64,000 nt of DNA. Origin: an uncultured Lachnospiraceae bacterium. Its GTDB lineage: Bacteria; Bacillota; Clostridia; Lachnospirales; Lachnospiraceae. A model generated the notes under the pieces. The model was not told where the DNA came from, did not search any database, and worked only from the letters and a program-made list of their open reading frames with translations. Made by a program: the position numbers and the translations under genes. The stretch lies in NCBI GenBank assembly GCA_910588215.1, contig CAJUQJ010000011.1, forward strand, positions 1-64,000, written 5' to 3'. This document shows positions 16,499-24,798 of the stretch, piece after piece; position 1 is the first letter of the stretch, and each line of letters starts with the position of its first letter.

Positions 16499-17830
16499 TC
16501 AACGCCCCAGCACTGCATGTACAAAATCGTGCCCGCTTGATTTTACAATATCTACCTTAACTTGTAAAGCCTTTTCCATATCCCCGACCGTAACGTCATC
16601 CAGGAAGTAATCTTCTCCGCTTCGCAGCACATTCTGCGGCAGCAAAATACGTTCTCCCAACTCCCTGCCCTGCAGCTGACTGATGATATCCTGTCCTGTC
16701 AGCAGACCCGACACCGTAATCTGTTCACCGAAAAATTCATTGGCAATGGAATACACATGAATCCGCAGCGCCGGAAACCGCTCACACAGCTGTCGGACCA
16801 TATCCCGTAGAAAAGGATAGGCCAGTTTACCGGTCACCACCGACAGTTCGCCTGCACAGCCTACGTATCGTGTCTGGTCCTGCTCATCCAATGCTTCCAT
16901 AGCTTCTGCAAATTCTGTCAACAACAGCCGCAGCATTCCCACACCGTTCTCCAGCTGCAGATACCCGTCGTAACGTTCTTCCTCCGGCAGCGGCTCTCCT
17001 GCCAGCACATACCACTCGTCGGAGGCATGTACGAAGTGCAGTCCATACTGCGGATACAGTTCCTCCTGCCATTTATGGATGCACTGCAGTACTTCCCGTG
17101 CATCCTCCCTCGTAAAAGGCTCCAGCGGATACAACCCTTCCCGGTATTTTGACAAGCCCACCGGTACCACCGACACACTCTCCAGATGAGGCAGATACGC
17201 CGTCAGATCTGCGATACTCATCTCTAACTCCGCCCCGTCATTGACTCCCTTACAAAGAACGATCTGTCCGTTCATGGTGATTCCCGCCTCATACAGCTTC
17301 CGCACCTGCATAAGCGCCTGCCCGGCAAACCGGTTATGCAGCATCATACAGCGAAGTTCCGGATTGGTAGTCTGAAAAGAGATATTGATCGGCGACAGAT
17401 GATAGCGGATGATCCGCTCTACATCCTCATCCGACATATTCGTCAATGTCACATAATTCCCCTGCAGGAAAGAAAGTCTTGCATCATCATCCTTAAAGTA
17501 CAGCGTTTCCCGCATTCCCTGCGGCATCTGGTCAATAAAACAGAAAATACATTTATTATGGCAGGAACGGTAATCATCCATCAACCCATTCTCAAACTCA
17601 ATTCCCAGATCCTCATCATATTCCTTATCAATCTCCAACAGCCATTCCTCGCCATCGCCCCGACGGATCAGAACCTCGATATACTCGTCCTGCACCAGAT
17701 ACTGATAATCAAAAATATCCTTAATCTCCTGCCCGTTTATCTTCAGCAGTTCATCTCCCGGCTCCATTCCCAGTTCTTCCGCAATAGAATCCTCTATAAT
17801 TCTGCTGATCACATGTCTTACTTTATTCAT
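16499..17830 (-). CDS. DUF512 protein: PDZ-radical SAM
   Basis: A 443-residue protein with an N-terminal PDZ-like domain (about 6-65), then a radical SAM cluster site CHNKCIFC (Cys90, Cys94, Cys97; CxxxCxxC) and a C-terminal DUF512 domain. The family is widespread in Clostridia and commonly sits beside der, as here. Its reaction is not established to my knowledge. The start is 17830 because AAGGGG lies 6 nt upstream; the ATG at 17836 abuts that site. It shares a divergent promoter region with prs. Confidence 0.9.
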   Translation of the reverse strand: MNKVRHVISRIIEDSIAEELGMEPGDELLKINGQEIKDIFDYQYLVQDEYIEVLIRRGDGEEWLLEIDKEYDEDLGIEFENGLMDDYRSCHNKCIFCFIDQMPQGMRETLYFKDDDARLSFLQGNYVTLTNMSDEDVERIIRYHLSPINISFQTTNPELRCMMLHNRFAGQALMQVRKLYEAGITMNGQIVLCKGVNDGAELEMSIADLTAYLPHLESVSVVPVGLSKYREGLYPLEPFTREDAREVLQCIHKWQEELYPQYGLHFVHASDEWYVLAGEPLPEEERYDGYLQLENGVGMLRLLLTEFAEAMEALDEQDQTRYVGCAGELSVVTGKLAYPFLRDMVRQLCERFPALRIHVYSIANEFFGEQITVSGLLTGQDIISQLQGRELGERILLPQNVLRSGEDYFLDDVTVGDMEKALQVKVDIVKSSGHDFVHAVLGR

Positions 17831-17947
17831 TCTCATCCCCTTGCAAGCTTATATACCGATAGATTCCTGAATCATGTTCTCACGGAATGCGCAGTTCAGC
17901 ACATTCCTGACCCGTGAATAGTAAACAACTTCCTTCTGACTTCTCTT

Positions 17948-17976
17948 ATTTTACTAGAATTTTCTTGACGTGTCAC
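17948..17976 (-). promoter_or_regulatory. Promoter of the DUF512-der-plsY-gpsA unit
   Basis: GTGACA, 17 nt, TAAAAT on the minus strand; each box matches five of six consensus bases. It overlaps the divergent prs promoter by 12 bp. Confidence 0.65.
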
Positions 17977-17993
17977 TAGCATAATGATATAAA
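17965..17993 (+). promoter_or_regulatory. prs promoter
   Basis: TTGACG, 17 nt, TATAAA on the plus strand, each box matching five of six consensus bases. The predicted leader is about 50 nt. The two divergent promoters cannot easily be occupied at once because their -35 regions overlap. Confidence 0.7.
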
Positions 17994-18050
17994 ATAATTG
18001 TCAGTACATGGATTTTTACGCTATAGGAAATCAGTCTACAGGAGGTCATC

Positions 18051-19244
18051 ATGCCGAACACAGAACAACTACAAAGCGCCATGCCGGTAGCGCCTGTCAA
18101 ACTGCTCACTACGAAATCCGCTCTGCCCTTGGCTCACAAGGTAAACCAGCATCTTGTAGAATACCGCAGAAGTCTGGACAACACCTTTAAGAAAGATCCC
18201 GCCTTCCATGGCTATATGGAAGACGACTATCTCATAGAAGTAGAGTGCCCCCGCTTCGGTACCGGAGAATCCAAGGGCATTCTCAACACTTCCGTCCGGG
18301 GTAAAGATGTCTTTATCCTGATGGATGTGTGCAACCACAGCATTACCTATCAGATGAACGGCTATACAAACCACATGTCTCCTGACGACCACTATCAGGA
18401 TCTTAAGAGGATCATCGCTGCCATTAACGGAAAGGCACACCGCCTGACAGTGATCATGCCATTCCTCTATGAGGGCAGACAGCATAAAAGGAGCGGTCGT
18501 GAATCTCTGGACTGCGCCTATGCCATTAAGGAGATCATGGATATGGGCGTCTCCAACTTTATCACCTTTGACGCTCACGATCCCCGGGTGCAGAATTCCG
18601 TTCCCATCAAGGGATTCGATAACTTCACGCCGCCTTACCAGTTTATCCAGGCGTTGCTGCGAACGGAGCGTGACCTTATCATTGATAAAGAACATACCAT
18701 TGTCATCTGTCCGGATGAGGGTGCTTTGGACCGCGGAATCTATTTCGCCAACGTGTTAGGCGTGGATACCGGTATGTTTTATAAGAGACGAGATTACTCC
18801 ACCATTATAAATGGCAAGAATCCCATTGTAGCACATGAATTTCTGGGGGATAATATTGACGGCAAAGATGCCATCATCATAGACGATATGATCTCCTCCG
18901 GCGGCAGCATGATCGACACCGCCAGACAGCTTAAGAAGATGAATGCCAAACGTGTCTTTATCTGCTGTACTTTTGGCCTTTTTACTGACGGATTGGATGC
19001 TTTCGACGAAGCCTACGAGAAATGTTATTTCGACAGGATCATTACCACAAATCTATGCTATCAGCCGCCCTTGCTGCGGGAGAAGCCTTATTATCTGGAA
19101 GCGGACATGAGCAAATTACTGGCTTCTATCATTGACTTTATGAATCATGATGCTTCCATGTCCAACATCTATACTCCTACGGACAAGATTCACCAGATTC
19201 TTAACAAATACAATAACCGCGAAGTCAGCGGATTGGATATCTGA
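18051..19244 (+). CDS. prs: Ribose-phosphate pyrophosphokinase (long form)
   Basis: A 397-residue PRPP synthetase that makes phosphoribosyl pyrophosphate for nucleotide, His and Trp synthesis. The PRPP-binding loop appears as AIIIDDMISSGGSM (about 271-284), close to the classical DDMIDTGGT. The N-terminal half has the FITFDAHDPRVQ region. It is longer than the usual 310-320 residues, with an N-terminal extension of about 35 residues, internal insertions and a C-terminal tail; this divergent form is common in Lachnospiraceae. The start follows AGGAGG. Monocistronic, with a terminator at 19286-19314. Confidence 0.9.
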   Translation: MPNTEQLQSAMPVAPVKLLTTKSALPLAHKVNQHLVEYRRSLDNTFKKDPAFHGYMEDDYLIEVECPRFGTGESKGILNTSVRGKDVFILMDVCNHSITYQMNGYTNHMSPDDHYQDLKRIIAAINGKAHRLTVIMPFLYEGRQHKRSGRESLDCAYAIKEIMDMGVSNFITFDAHDPRVQNSVPIKGFDNFTPPYQFIQALLRTERDLIIDKEHTIVICPDEGALDRGIYFANVLGVDTGMFYKRRDYSTIINGKNPIVAHEFLGDNIDGKDAIIIDDMISSGGSMIDTARQLKKMNAKRVFICCTFGLFTDGLDAFDEAYEKCYFDRIITTNLCYQPPLLREKPYYLEADMSKLLASIIDFMNHDASMSNIYTPTDKIHQILNKYNNREVSGLDI

Positions 19245-19285
19245 TCATTAACGTCATTTACAATCGATTAGATACCGCATCAAAT

Positions 19286-19314
19286 AAAGGTTCGACCTGC
19301 AGGCCGAACCTTTT
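19286..19314. terminator. Terminator between prs and the sensor kinase gene
   Basis: Stem AAAGGTTCG (19286-19294) with CGAACCTTT (19305-19313), 10-nt loop, then a short T run. It can serve both convergent genes. Confidence 0.75.
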
Positions 19315-19345
19315 CAATGTTATATTGCTTTCTTCACTGCCATGA

Positions 19346-22237
19346 CTATGCATGCGTCTCCTCTTTTGCCTTCGGGAAGGTCAGGATCACTTTAAACAGA
19401 TCGCCGTCCAACTGAATCTCGAAAGTTCCCTTCTGGGCCTCTGTCAGATTCTTGGCGATGGATAATCCCAATCCGCTGCCCTCCGTCGTCCTGGAGACAT
19501 CTCCCCTGATAAACCGTTCCGTCAGTTCATCCGGATTGCAGTTGAGCGGAGATGCCGAGATATTCTTGATCGACATTACGATAAATTTCTTCTTATCCGG
19601 TATATCTTCTATGGAAAGATAAACGCGCGTCCCCTCCATGGCATACTTATAGATATTGTTAAACAGATTCTCCATCACGCGCCAGATCCTGCGGCTGTCT
19701 GCCTCGATCACCGCATTTTTTACACGCACATTCATCACTGTTGTCAGATTCTTCAGCTCAAACTTCTCACTAAATTCCCCGATCGTCTGGTTCATCAGCT
19801 CTGTCAGGTTGATCTGTTCAAAATGCAGACTGATATTGCCGGAAGTGATCTTACTGGCCTCCACCAAATCGTCCGTCAGCTGTTTCAAGCGCTGGGATTT
19901 TTCGTCCAGTACCTTAATATAGTTCTGCACCTTCTCATTGTCGATACGTTCTCTTTTGAGCAGATCCACATAATTTATGATGGAAGTCAGCGGCGTCTTG
20001 ATGTCATGAGATACATTGGTGATGAGATCCGCTTTCATGCGCTCATCCTTCATGCTGATCTCCACTGCCTCTTTGATACCTTTACCGATACTGTTAACCG
20101 AATGTGCAAGCGTGAGATTATCCCCATGCAGTTTTTCCGTTTTCACCTGATGTTCTAACTGTCCGTCGGCGATGGTCTCAATGCCTTTGACGATCTGCTG
20201 CTGTTCTTTCGCATTCTGGTAGAGCAGATGCCCCGCTGCAATATCCACCGCCATAATGATAACCACCAACACCAACATGCCAAACGCTGACTTAACATCA
20301 AATGCCCACACCAGCATCAGCAGATTAAATAACAGGAAAAGACTGTAAGGCACACAAGTTCTCAGTACAATATTACTGTTGTCGTACATCTGCAGCGCAC
20401 ACCTTTTAACCAAACGGAACATTCTGCACAGATAGCTGTTCTTCCACAGGGTCCTGGCCCGTAGCCGCCTGACCAGACTGTAGAAAAAGAACATGGACAC
20501 CATATCCACCGCAAAAACCATCGCAAACAATGCCACCTTAAACCATTGCGTATCTGCCACCGTCTTATGGGCCATCACATCCGCAACATTCAGATTCAGC
20601 AGTTGTGTCACTACGATCATTACCCAGACAATCAGGATCGCCGTACCAAATCCCAGTAAAAACATGATCTCCGTGGGAATTCTGTCAAAAGAAGTCAGAC
20701 GTACATACGGTCTTCCCTCCTGATCTACATCCTTACCCGTCACAATGGTCAGATAACACAACAATACAAGATACAAGATGCCTGCTCCAAATGCCAGCGC
20801 GATCCACTGCATAAAATAGGGCTGATAATTGTTAAATCCAGCCCGCCCCTCCGTAAAGGCATCTTCCGCCGGATAAGAAGTATCTACGCCGAGCCATATC
20901 TCGACCGTCTCCGGATAGGCATAGTCATACTCCTGCAAGATCTGTCTGACCGTCCCCTCATCAATAGATGTATTCGTCAGATAATTCATATCCGCCGGAC
21001 TGTAATAGATATATTTGCCCGGGAAAAGGAATTCCTCCCCATTCTTCCTATCCTCTGCAAAAGACAAAACATTCTCAATCTCCGGTTCTTCTTCCAGGTT
21101 CGTATAGATCTGCGTATTCTCTCCCACAGTCTTACGGATCAGATAACGGACATTGGAATTATCCATATTATAGTATTGCTTGGCTTCCAGATACTCATTG
21201 TAATTATAGGACAGACTATTGGCAGCATATTGTACGTTGTGGCACAGATCATAGTACAGATCCCAATCGGATACATATTGCTCCAGATTCTTGCCCTCGG
21301 TCGTCTTATAACGGTTTACCATCACATTGTAGGTGCTTATCGTACCACTGTCATAAGATCCTACCGTCTCGTCTTCAAGCATGGCAGAATCCGTCACTGC
21401 TTCCATGCTTTCCTCATACCCGCCGGGTTCCAGAGTCGCAGGGCGATAGTCGTCCACAAAACCGTCCGTATCCTCCGCGTCTACCCACAACTGATTGGCC
21501 GACACATCATTGACAAAGGTATAGCTTTCCACATCTGACTTTAGATAACTGGCATCAGACGTATTATAATACTTACTGTCCGGGTCTATGACCGTTACCC
21601 TGGTCTGTTCTGCCAGAAACTCCTTGGCCTGCGCACCAGTCATCTCCGTTCCCGTCCACTCGAATCCATAATTCTGCCATTTCAACAGATCTTCCAGATA
21701 ATAGCTGGCTGTCACATAGCGCTCTGGCAATCCGATATCTCGATAATTATAGGCCGTGACATCTATCGGCTTACGGCCATCGAAAGCCCCATCCGTCTCC
21801 AACTGCCCGCTTACAACTCCCAGACGTATGATATCTGCTGCTGCATAGCCAAAAATATTGTCAAACAACTCAGACTCTTCGTACTTCTGCTTCCTGTCCA
21901 TGGTATACATATTGAAACCGCCTTTTGAACGGAATCCTTTCACATACACCGTCGAACCGATAGCTACGATAAACATGGAAATCACCATCACTGCCAATGA
22001 TACATGCTGCACGATACGCAGGATTGTTCTGGCAGCATGATTCCCTTTTTTTGCTCTTCTTTTTCTGCTTACCTTTTGCTTTCTTTTTCCGCCTTCCTTT
22101 TCCAGATCATCTCTCGAGTCCGCGTCTTTGGAATCTACCGTGTTTTCTCTGATCGCATTATCTTCCGCGGATGGCTTTCCCTGACCGTCATTAGTTACGA
22201 TCAGATCTGTAGTAGTATTTCTTTGCTCTTTTCCCAT
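19346..22237 (-). CDS. Sensor histidine kinase with large extracytoplasmic domain
   Basis: A 963-residue kinase. After a basic cytoplasmic start there is a membrane segment (about 75-98), an extracytoplasmic domain of roughly 370 residues with no family I recognise, then about five membrane segments (480-690). A HAMP-like linker leads to the dimerisation helix NVSHDIKTPLTSI (phospho-His about residue 744), an N box ENLFNNIYKYA and a G box GSGLGLSI. The start is 22237 with GGAGGG upstream. Its response regulator is 46 nt upstream in the same unit. The signal is unknown; neighbours do not suggest one. Confidence 0.92.
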   Translation of the reverse strand: MGKEQRNTTTDLIVTNDGQGKPSAEDNAIRENTVDSKDADSRDDLEKEGGKRKQKVSRKRRAKKGNHAARTILRIVQHVSLAVMVISMFIVAIGSTVYVKGFRSKGGFNMYTMDRKQKYEESELFDNIFGYAAADIIRLGVVSGQLETDGAFDGRKPIDVTAYNYRDIGLPERYVTASYYLEDLLKWQNYGFEWTGTEMTGAQAKEFLAEQTRVTVIDPDSKYYNTSDASYLKSDVESYTFVNDVSANQLWVDAEDTDGFVDDYRPATLEPGGYEESMEAVTDSAMLEDETVGSYDSGTISTYNVMVNRYKTTEGKNLEQYVSDWDLYYDLCHNVQYAANSLSYNYNEYLEAKQYYNMDNSNVRYLIRKTVGENTQIYTNLEEEPEIENVLSFAEDRKNGEEFLFPGKYIYYSPADMNYLTNTSIDEGTVRQILQEYDYAYPETVEIWLGVDTSYPAEDAFTEGRAGFNNYQPYFMQWIALAFGAGILYLVLLCYLTIVTGKDVDQEGRPYVRLTSFDRIPTEIMFLLGFGTAILIVWVMIVVTQLLNLNVADVMAHKTVADTQWFKVALFAMVFAVDMVSMFFFYSLVRRLRARTLWKNSYLCRMFRLVKRCALQMYDNSNIVLRTCVPYSLFLLFNLLMLVWAFDVKSAFGMLVLVVIIMAVDIAAGHLLYQNAKEQQQIVKGIETIADGQLEHQVKTEKLHGDNLTLAHSVNSIGKGIKEAVEISMKDERMKADLITNVSHDIKTPLTSIINYVDLLKRERIDNEKVQNYIKVLDEKSQRLKQLTDDLVEASKITSGNISLHFEQINLTELMNQTIGEFSEKFELKNLTTVMNVRVKNAVIEADSRRIWRVMENLFNNIYKYAMEGTRVYLSIEDIPDKKKFIVMSIKNISASPLNCNPDELTERFIRGDVSRTTEGSGLGLSIAKNLTEAQKGTFEIQLDGDLFKVILTFPKAKEETHA

Positions 22238-22283
22238 CTTTCCCTCCATGCCGAAGTGTTTTGTGCTGAGGATGCTTTATGCA

Positions 22284-22976
22284 TTATTGCTTTTCGATCT
22301 TATAGCCCACACCCCAGACAACCTTTAAGTATCTTGGCTCTTTCGGATTGATCTCGATCTTCTCACGGATATGTCTGATATGTACCGCCACCGTGTTATC
22401 TGCCCCGATAGCTTCCTCGTTCCAGATACTCTCATAGATCTGATCGATGGAGAAGACTCTGCCGCAGTTCTTCACCAGCAGCAACAGAATATTATACTCG
22501 ATCGGCGTCAGCTTCACAATGTCACCGTCTACCGTCACTTCCTTCGTATCATCATTGATACACAGCCCTCCCACCTGGAACAGTGCGTTATTCTCCGTAT
22601 TCAGATTCCCCAGCGTCGTATAGCGTCTTAAATTGGACTTCACTCTCGCCAGCAATTCCAACGGGTTAAAAGGCTTCGTCACGTAGTCGTCTGCCCCGAT
22701 GTTCAATCCCAGAATCTTATCGTTATCTTCCGATTTCGCCGACAGGATAATGATCGGGATACTGGAATACTCCCTGATCTTTAAAGTGGCATGGATCCCG
22801 TCCAGCTTGGGCATCATAACGTCGATCAACAACAGATGGATCTGCTGTTCTTTGAGCACCTTGATCGCCTGCTCCCCGTCATATGCCTTATAGATCGTAT
22901 AACCTTCCTGAAGCAGATAAATCTCGATCGCATCCACGATCTCCCTATCATCATCACAAACCAGAATATTAGCCAT
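22284..22976 (-). CDS. OmpR/PhoB-family response regulator
   Basis: A 230-residue regulator with an N-terminal receiver (CDDD acidic pocket, phospho-acceptor Asp52 in LLLIDVMMPKLDG, Lys in VTKPF) and a C-terminal winged-helix DNA-binding domain containing VAVHIRHIREKIE and the wing VWGVGYKIE. The start at 22976 (MANILVCDDD) follows AGGGAGG; an in-frame ATG at 23006 has no site. It precedes and pairs with the sensor kinase. Confidence 0.96.
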   Translation of the reverse strand: MANILVCDDDREIVDAIEIYLLQEGYTIYKAYDGEQAIKVLKEQQIHLLLIDVMMPKLDGIHATLKIREYSSIPIIILSAKSEDNDKILGLNIGADDYVTKPFNPLELLARVKSNLRRYTTLGNLNTENNALFQVGGLCINDDTKEVTVDGDIVKLTPIEYNILLLLVKNCGRVFSIDQIYESIWNEEAIGADNTVAVHIRHIREKIEINPKEPRYLKVVWGVGYKIEKQ

Positions 22977-23001
22977 GTCATCCTCCCTGCTTATCGTATG
23001 G

Positions 23002-23029
23002 ATCATAATGTCTGTTATAACCTTATCAA
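23002..23029 (-). promoter_or_regulatory. Promoter of the response regulator/kinase pair
   Basis: TTGATA, 16 nt, TATGAT on the minus strand (each five of six), giving a leader of about 20 nt. Confidence 0.55.
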
Positions 23030-23081
23030 GAAAACCTAAAGGAAAAGATGGGAAATTCTTTAATGTTTTCTTAATTCACTT

Positions 23082-23927
23082 CTAAAGTCCCAGAAAAGCC
23101 CCCAGATTCCCCCGCCTTCCCTGACTCGCCCTGTGGGAGAAGAGGTAATCACTGTTATGACAAGTGCACAGATCGGTCACCTGAATCTGCCCTGCCGGTA
23201 TCCCTGCTTCCTGCAGTGTGATCTCATTAGCCCGCCAAAGGTTCAACTGATATTTGCCACCGTCCTTCTTCTCCAGAATCTGTTCTGCCTGCCCGGGGCC
23301 CTCAAATTCCTGTAAAAAAGCTTCCGCCACATCCCCACTGACTTCGTAACATGACTGGCAGATAGAAGGCCCGATAGCTGCCGTTAGATCCTCCGGCCGC
23401 GTACCATAGACCTGCTGCATCTTTTCCACCACACATCGTCCCATGCGTGCCACGGTTCCCCGCCATCCGGAATGAGCCAGCGCCACCGCCCGGTTTCTCG
23501 TATCCACGAAATACAAAGGCACGCAGTCCGCATAGAAAGTGGCCAGCACTATCCCCGGTTCATCGGTCAGGAGCCCGTCTATGTCATGATAATCCCTAGG
23601 CCGCAAAATTCCCTTACCGCCATCCTGTCTGGTCACCACCCGCAGATTCACGGTATGAGTCTGATCGGAACAGACAATATCTTCCAGACTGCATCCCAGC
23701 AAGTTGGCTATCCTTCTGAAATTCTCATCCACAGCCGCCTTCTTATCTCCTCTTGTATAACTCAGATTCATACTGCTGTAGATGCCCTCGCTGACCCCGC
23801 CTAACCTTGTAGAGAACAGATGCCGCACGATCCCTGTCTGTTCCAGCAGCGGAAAGGTCAGATATTCTACTCCCCCGGACCTGTTTTGTCTCATTTGCAT
23901 ATTTCCTGAATGTCTGTATACTTCCAT
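23082..23927 (-). CDS. pgeF: Multicopper polyphenol oxidase/purine nucleoside phosphorylase family (PgeF/YfiH)
   Basis: A 281-residue protein of the YfiH (DUF152) family. The conserved metal and active-site elements are present: SDQTHTVNL with a His, FYADCVPLYF with a Cys, AHSGWRGTV with a second His, and GPSICQSCYEV. Members have been reported as purine nucleoside phosphorylases/adenosine deaminases and as peptidoglycan-editing factors. The start follows GGAGGG. It is the last gene of the rbgA-to-pgeF run. Confidence 0.9.
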   Translation of the reverse strand: MEVYRHSGNMQMRQNRSGGVEYLTFPLLEQTGIVRHLFSTRLGGVSEGIYSSMNLSYTRGDKKAAVDENFRRIANLLGCSLEDIVCSDQTHTVNLRVVTRQDGGKGILRPRDYHDIDGLLTDEPGIVLATFYADCVPLYFVDTRNRAVALAHSGWRGTVARMGRCVVEKMQQVYGTRPEDLTAAIGPSICQSCYEVSGDVAEAFLQEFEGPGQAEQILEKKDGGKYQLNLWRANEITLQEAGIPAGQIQVTDLCTCHNSDYLFSHRASQGRRGNLGAFLGL

Positions 23928-23977
23928 ACTAACCCTCCATCATGCTAAACCTGCCGTCTCACACGACAGGCTGCTCT

Positions 23978-24400
23978 TTACCGCCAGGCAAGATACGCAA
24001 ACGCATCCTTGATCCAAGCAATGTTCTCCCCATCCACCGCTACCACATCAAAACGGATCGGCGTATCTTCCATGCAGTGATGCACTACACGATAGTAATC
24101 GGCTACCCGGCAGATTCGTTTCTGTTTGGCATACCCAACCGCTTCTGCGGCAGTTCCTTTGCTGCCGCTGCTTCGATACTTCACCTCAAAAAAGACAAGA
24201 TATTCCCCGTCATATCCGATGATATCGATCTCGCCCTGTCTGGAGCGAAAATTCTGTTCGCAGACCCTGATACCCTTGGATAATAAATAGGCACAGACTA
24301 CCTCTTCCTTCTGTGCCCCCTGCTTTCTTGTATTCACCTTTGCCTCCGTCTCAAATATTTGCACCTCATGTAATTCCAGGCACAAATGTTCTGTTGCCAT
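23978..24400 (-). CDS. yraN: YraN-family (UPF0102) nuclease-like protein
   Basis: A 140-residue protein with the UPF0102 core: TRKQGAQKEEVVCAYLLSKG, the nuclease-like QGEIDIIG and VFFEVKYRS, and the QKRICRVADYYR helix. The fold resembles Holliday-junction-type endonucleases, but its role is not settled. The start is placed at 24400, where GGAAAG lies 7 nt upstream; earlier in-frame ATGs would overlap the upstream gene. Pairing with rnhB in the same run is a widespread conserved context. Confidence 0.9.
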   Translation of the reverse strand: MATEHLCLELHEVQIFETEAKVNTRKQGAQKEEVVCAYLLSKGIRVCEQNFRSRQGEIDIIGYDGEYLVFFEVKYRSSGSKGTAAEAVGYAKQKRICRVADYYRVVHHCMEDTPIRFDVVAVDGENIAWIKDAFAYLAWR

Positions 24401-24443
24401 AAGTATTCTTTCCATAATATCTGCACAGCCGTTTGAATCGCTG

Positions 24444-24737
24444 CTACTTTGCCGACGCCATCTTTGCCTTGATCTTATCCATGGAATCCACGAAAATAAG
24501 AATCTCTGCAACTACCTCATACAACTCCGGTGGAATCATATCCCCGATCTCCAAACGGGACAGGGTATCCGCCAGCTTATCGTCACGATGGACCGGCACC
24601 GCCGCTTCCTTCGCTTTCTCGATAATGCGTTCCGCCAGTTCTCCCCTGCCGGAAGCGATGACTCTGGGTGCCTCCTCGGAGGGGTCGTACTCTAACGCGA
24701 TGGCCTGTTTCGGTTTCTTCCGTTCTTCCTGTGCCAT
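24444..24737 (-). CDS. ylqH: Free-standing FlhB/EscU C-terminal-like protein (YlqH)
   Basis: A 97-residue cytoplasmic protein equal to the C-terminal part of the flagellar/type III export switch FlhB: IALEYDPSEEAPRVIASGRGELAERI, VPVHRDDKLADTLSRLEIGD and IPPELYEVVAEIL. It has no membrane domain and begins after the autocleavage motif NPTH would occur, so it lacks that cleavage site. Bacillus subtilis YlqH, beside rnhB and ylqG, is the same arrangement. Whether it still contacts an export apparatus is unknown; no flagellar gene is in the window. Confidence 0.9.
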   Translation of the reverse strand: MAQEERKKPKQAIALEYDPSEEAPRVIASGRGELAERIIEKAKEAAVPVHRDDKLADTLSRLEIGDMIPPELYEVVAEILIFVDSMDKIKAKMASAK

Positions 24738-24798
24738 GACCGCCTGTTCTCCTTTCTGCCTTCTGTCCGCTCATGCTCTCCTATCATAATGCCCTCTG

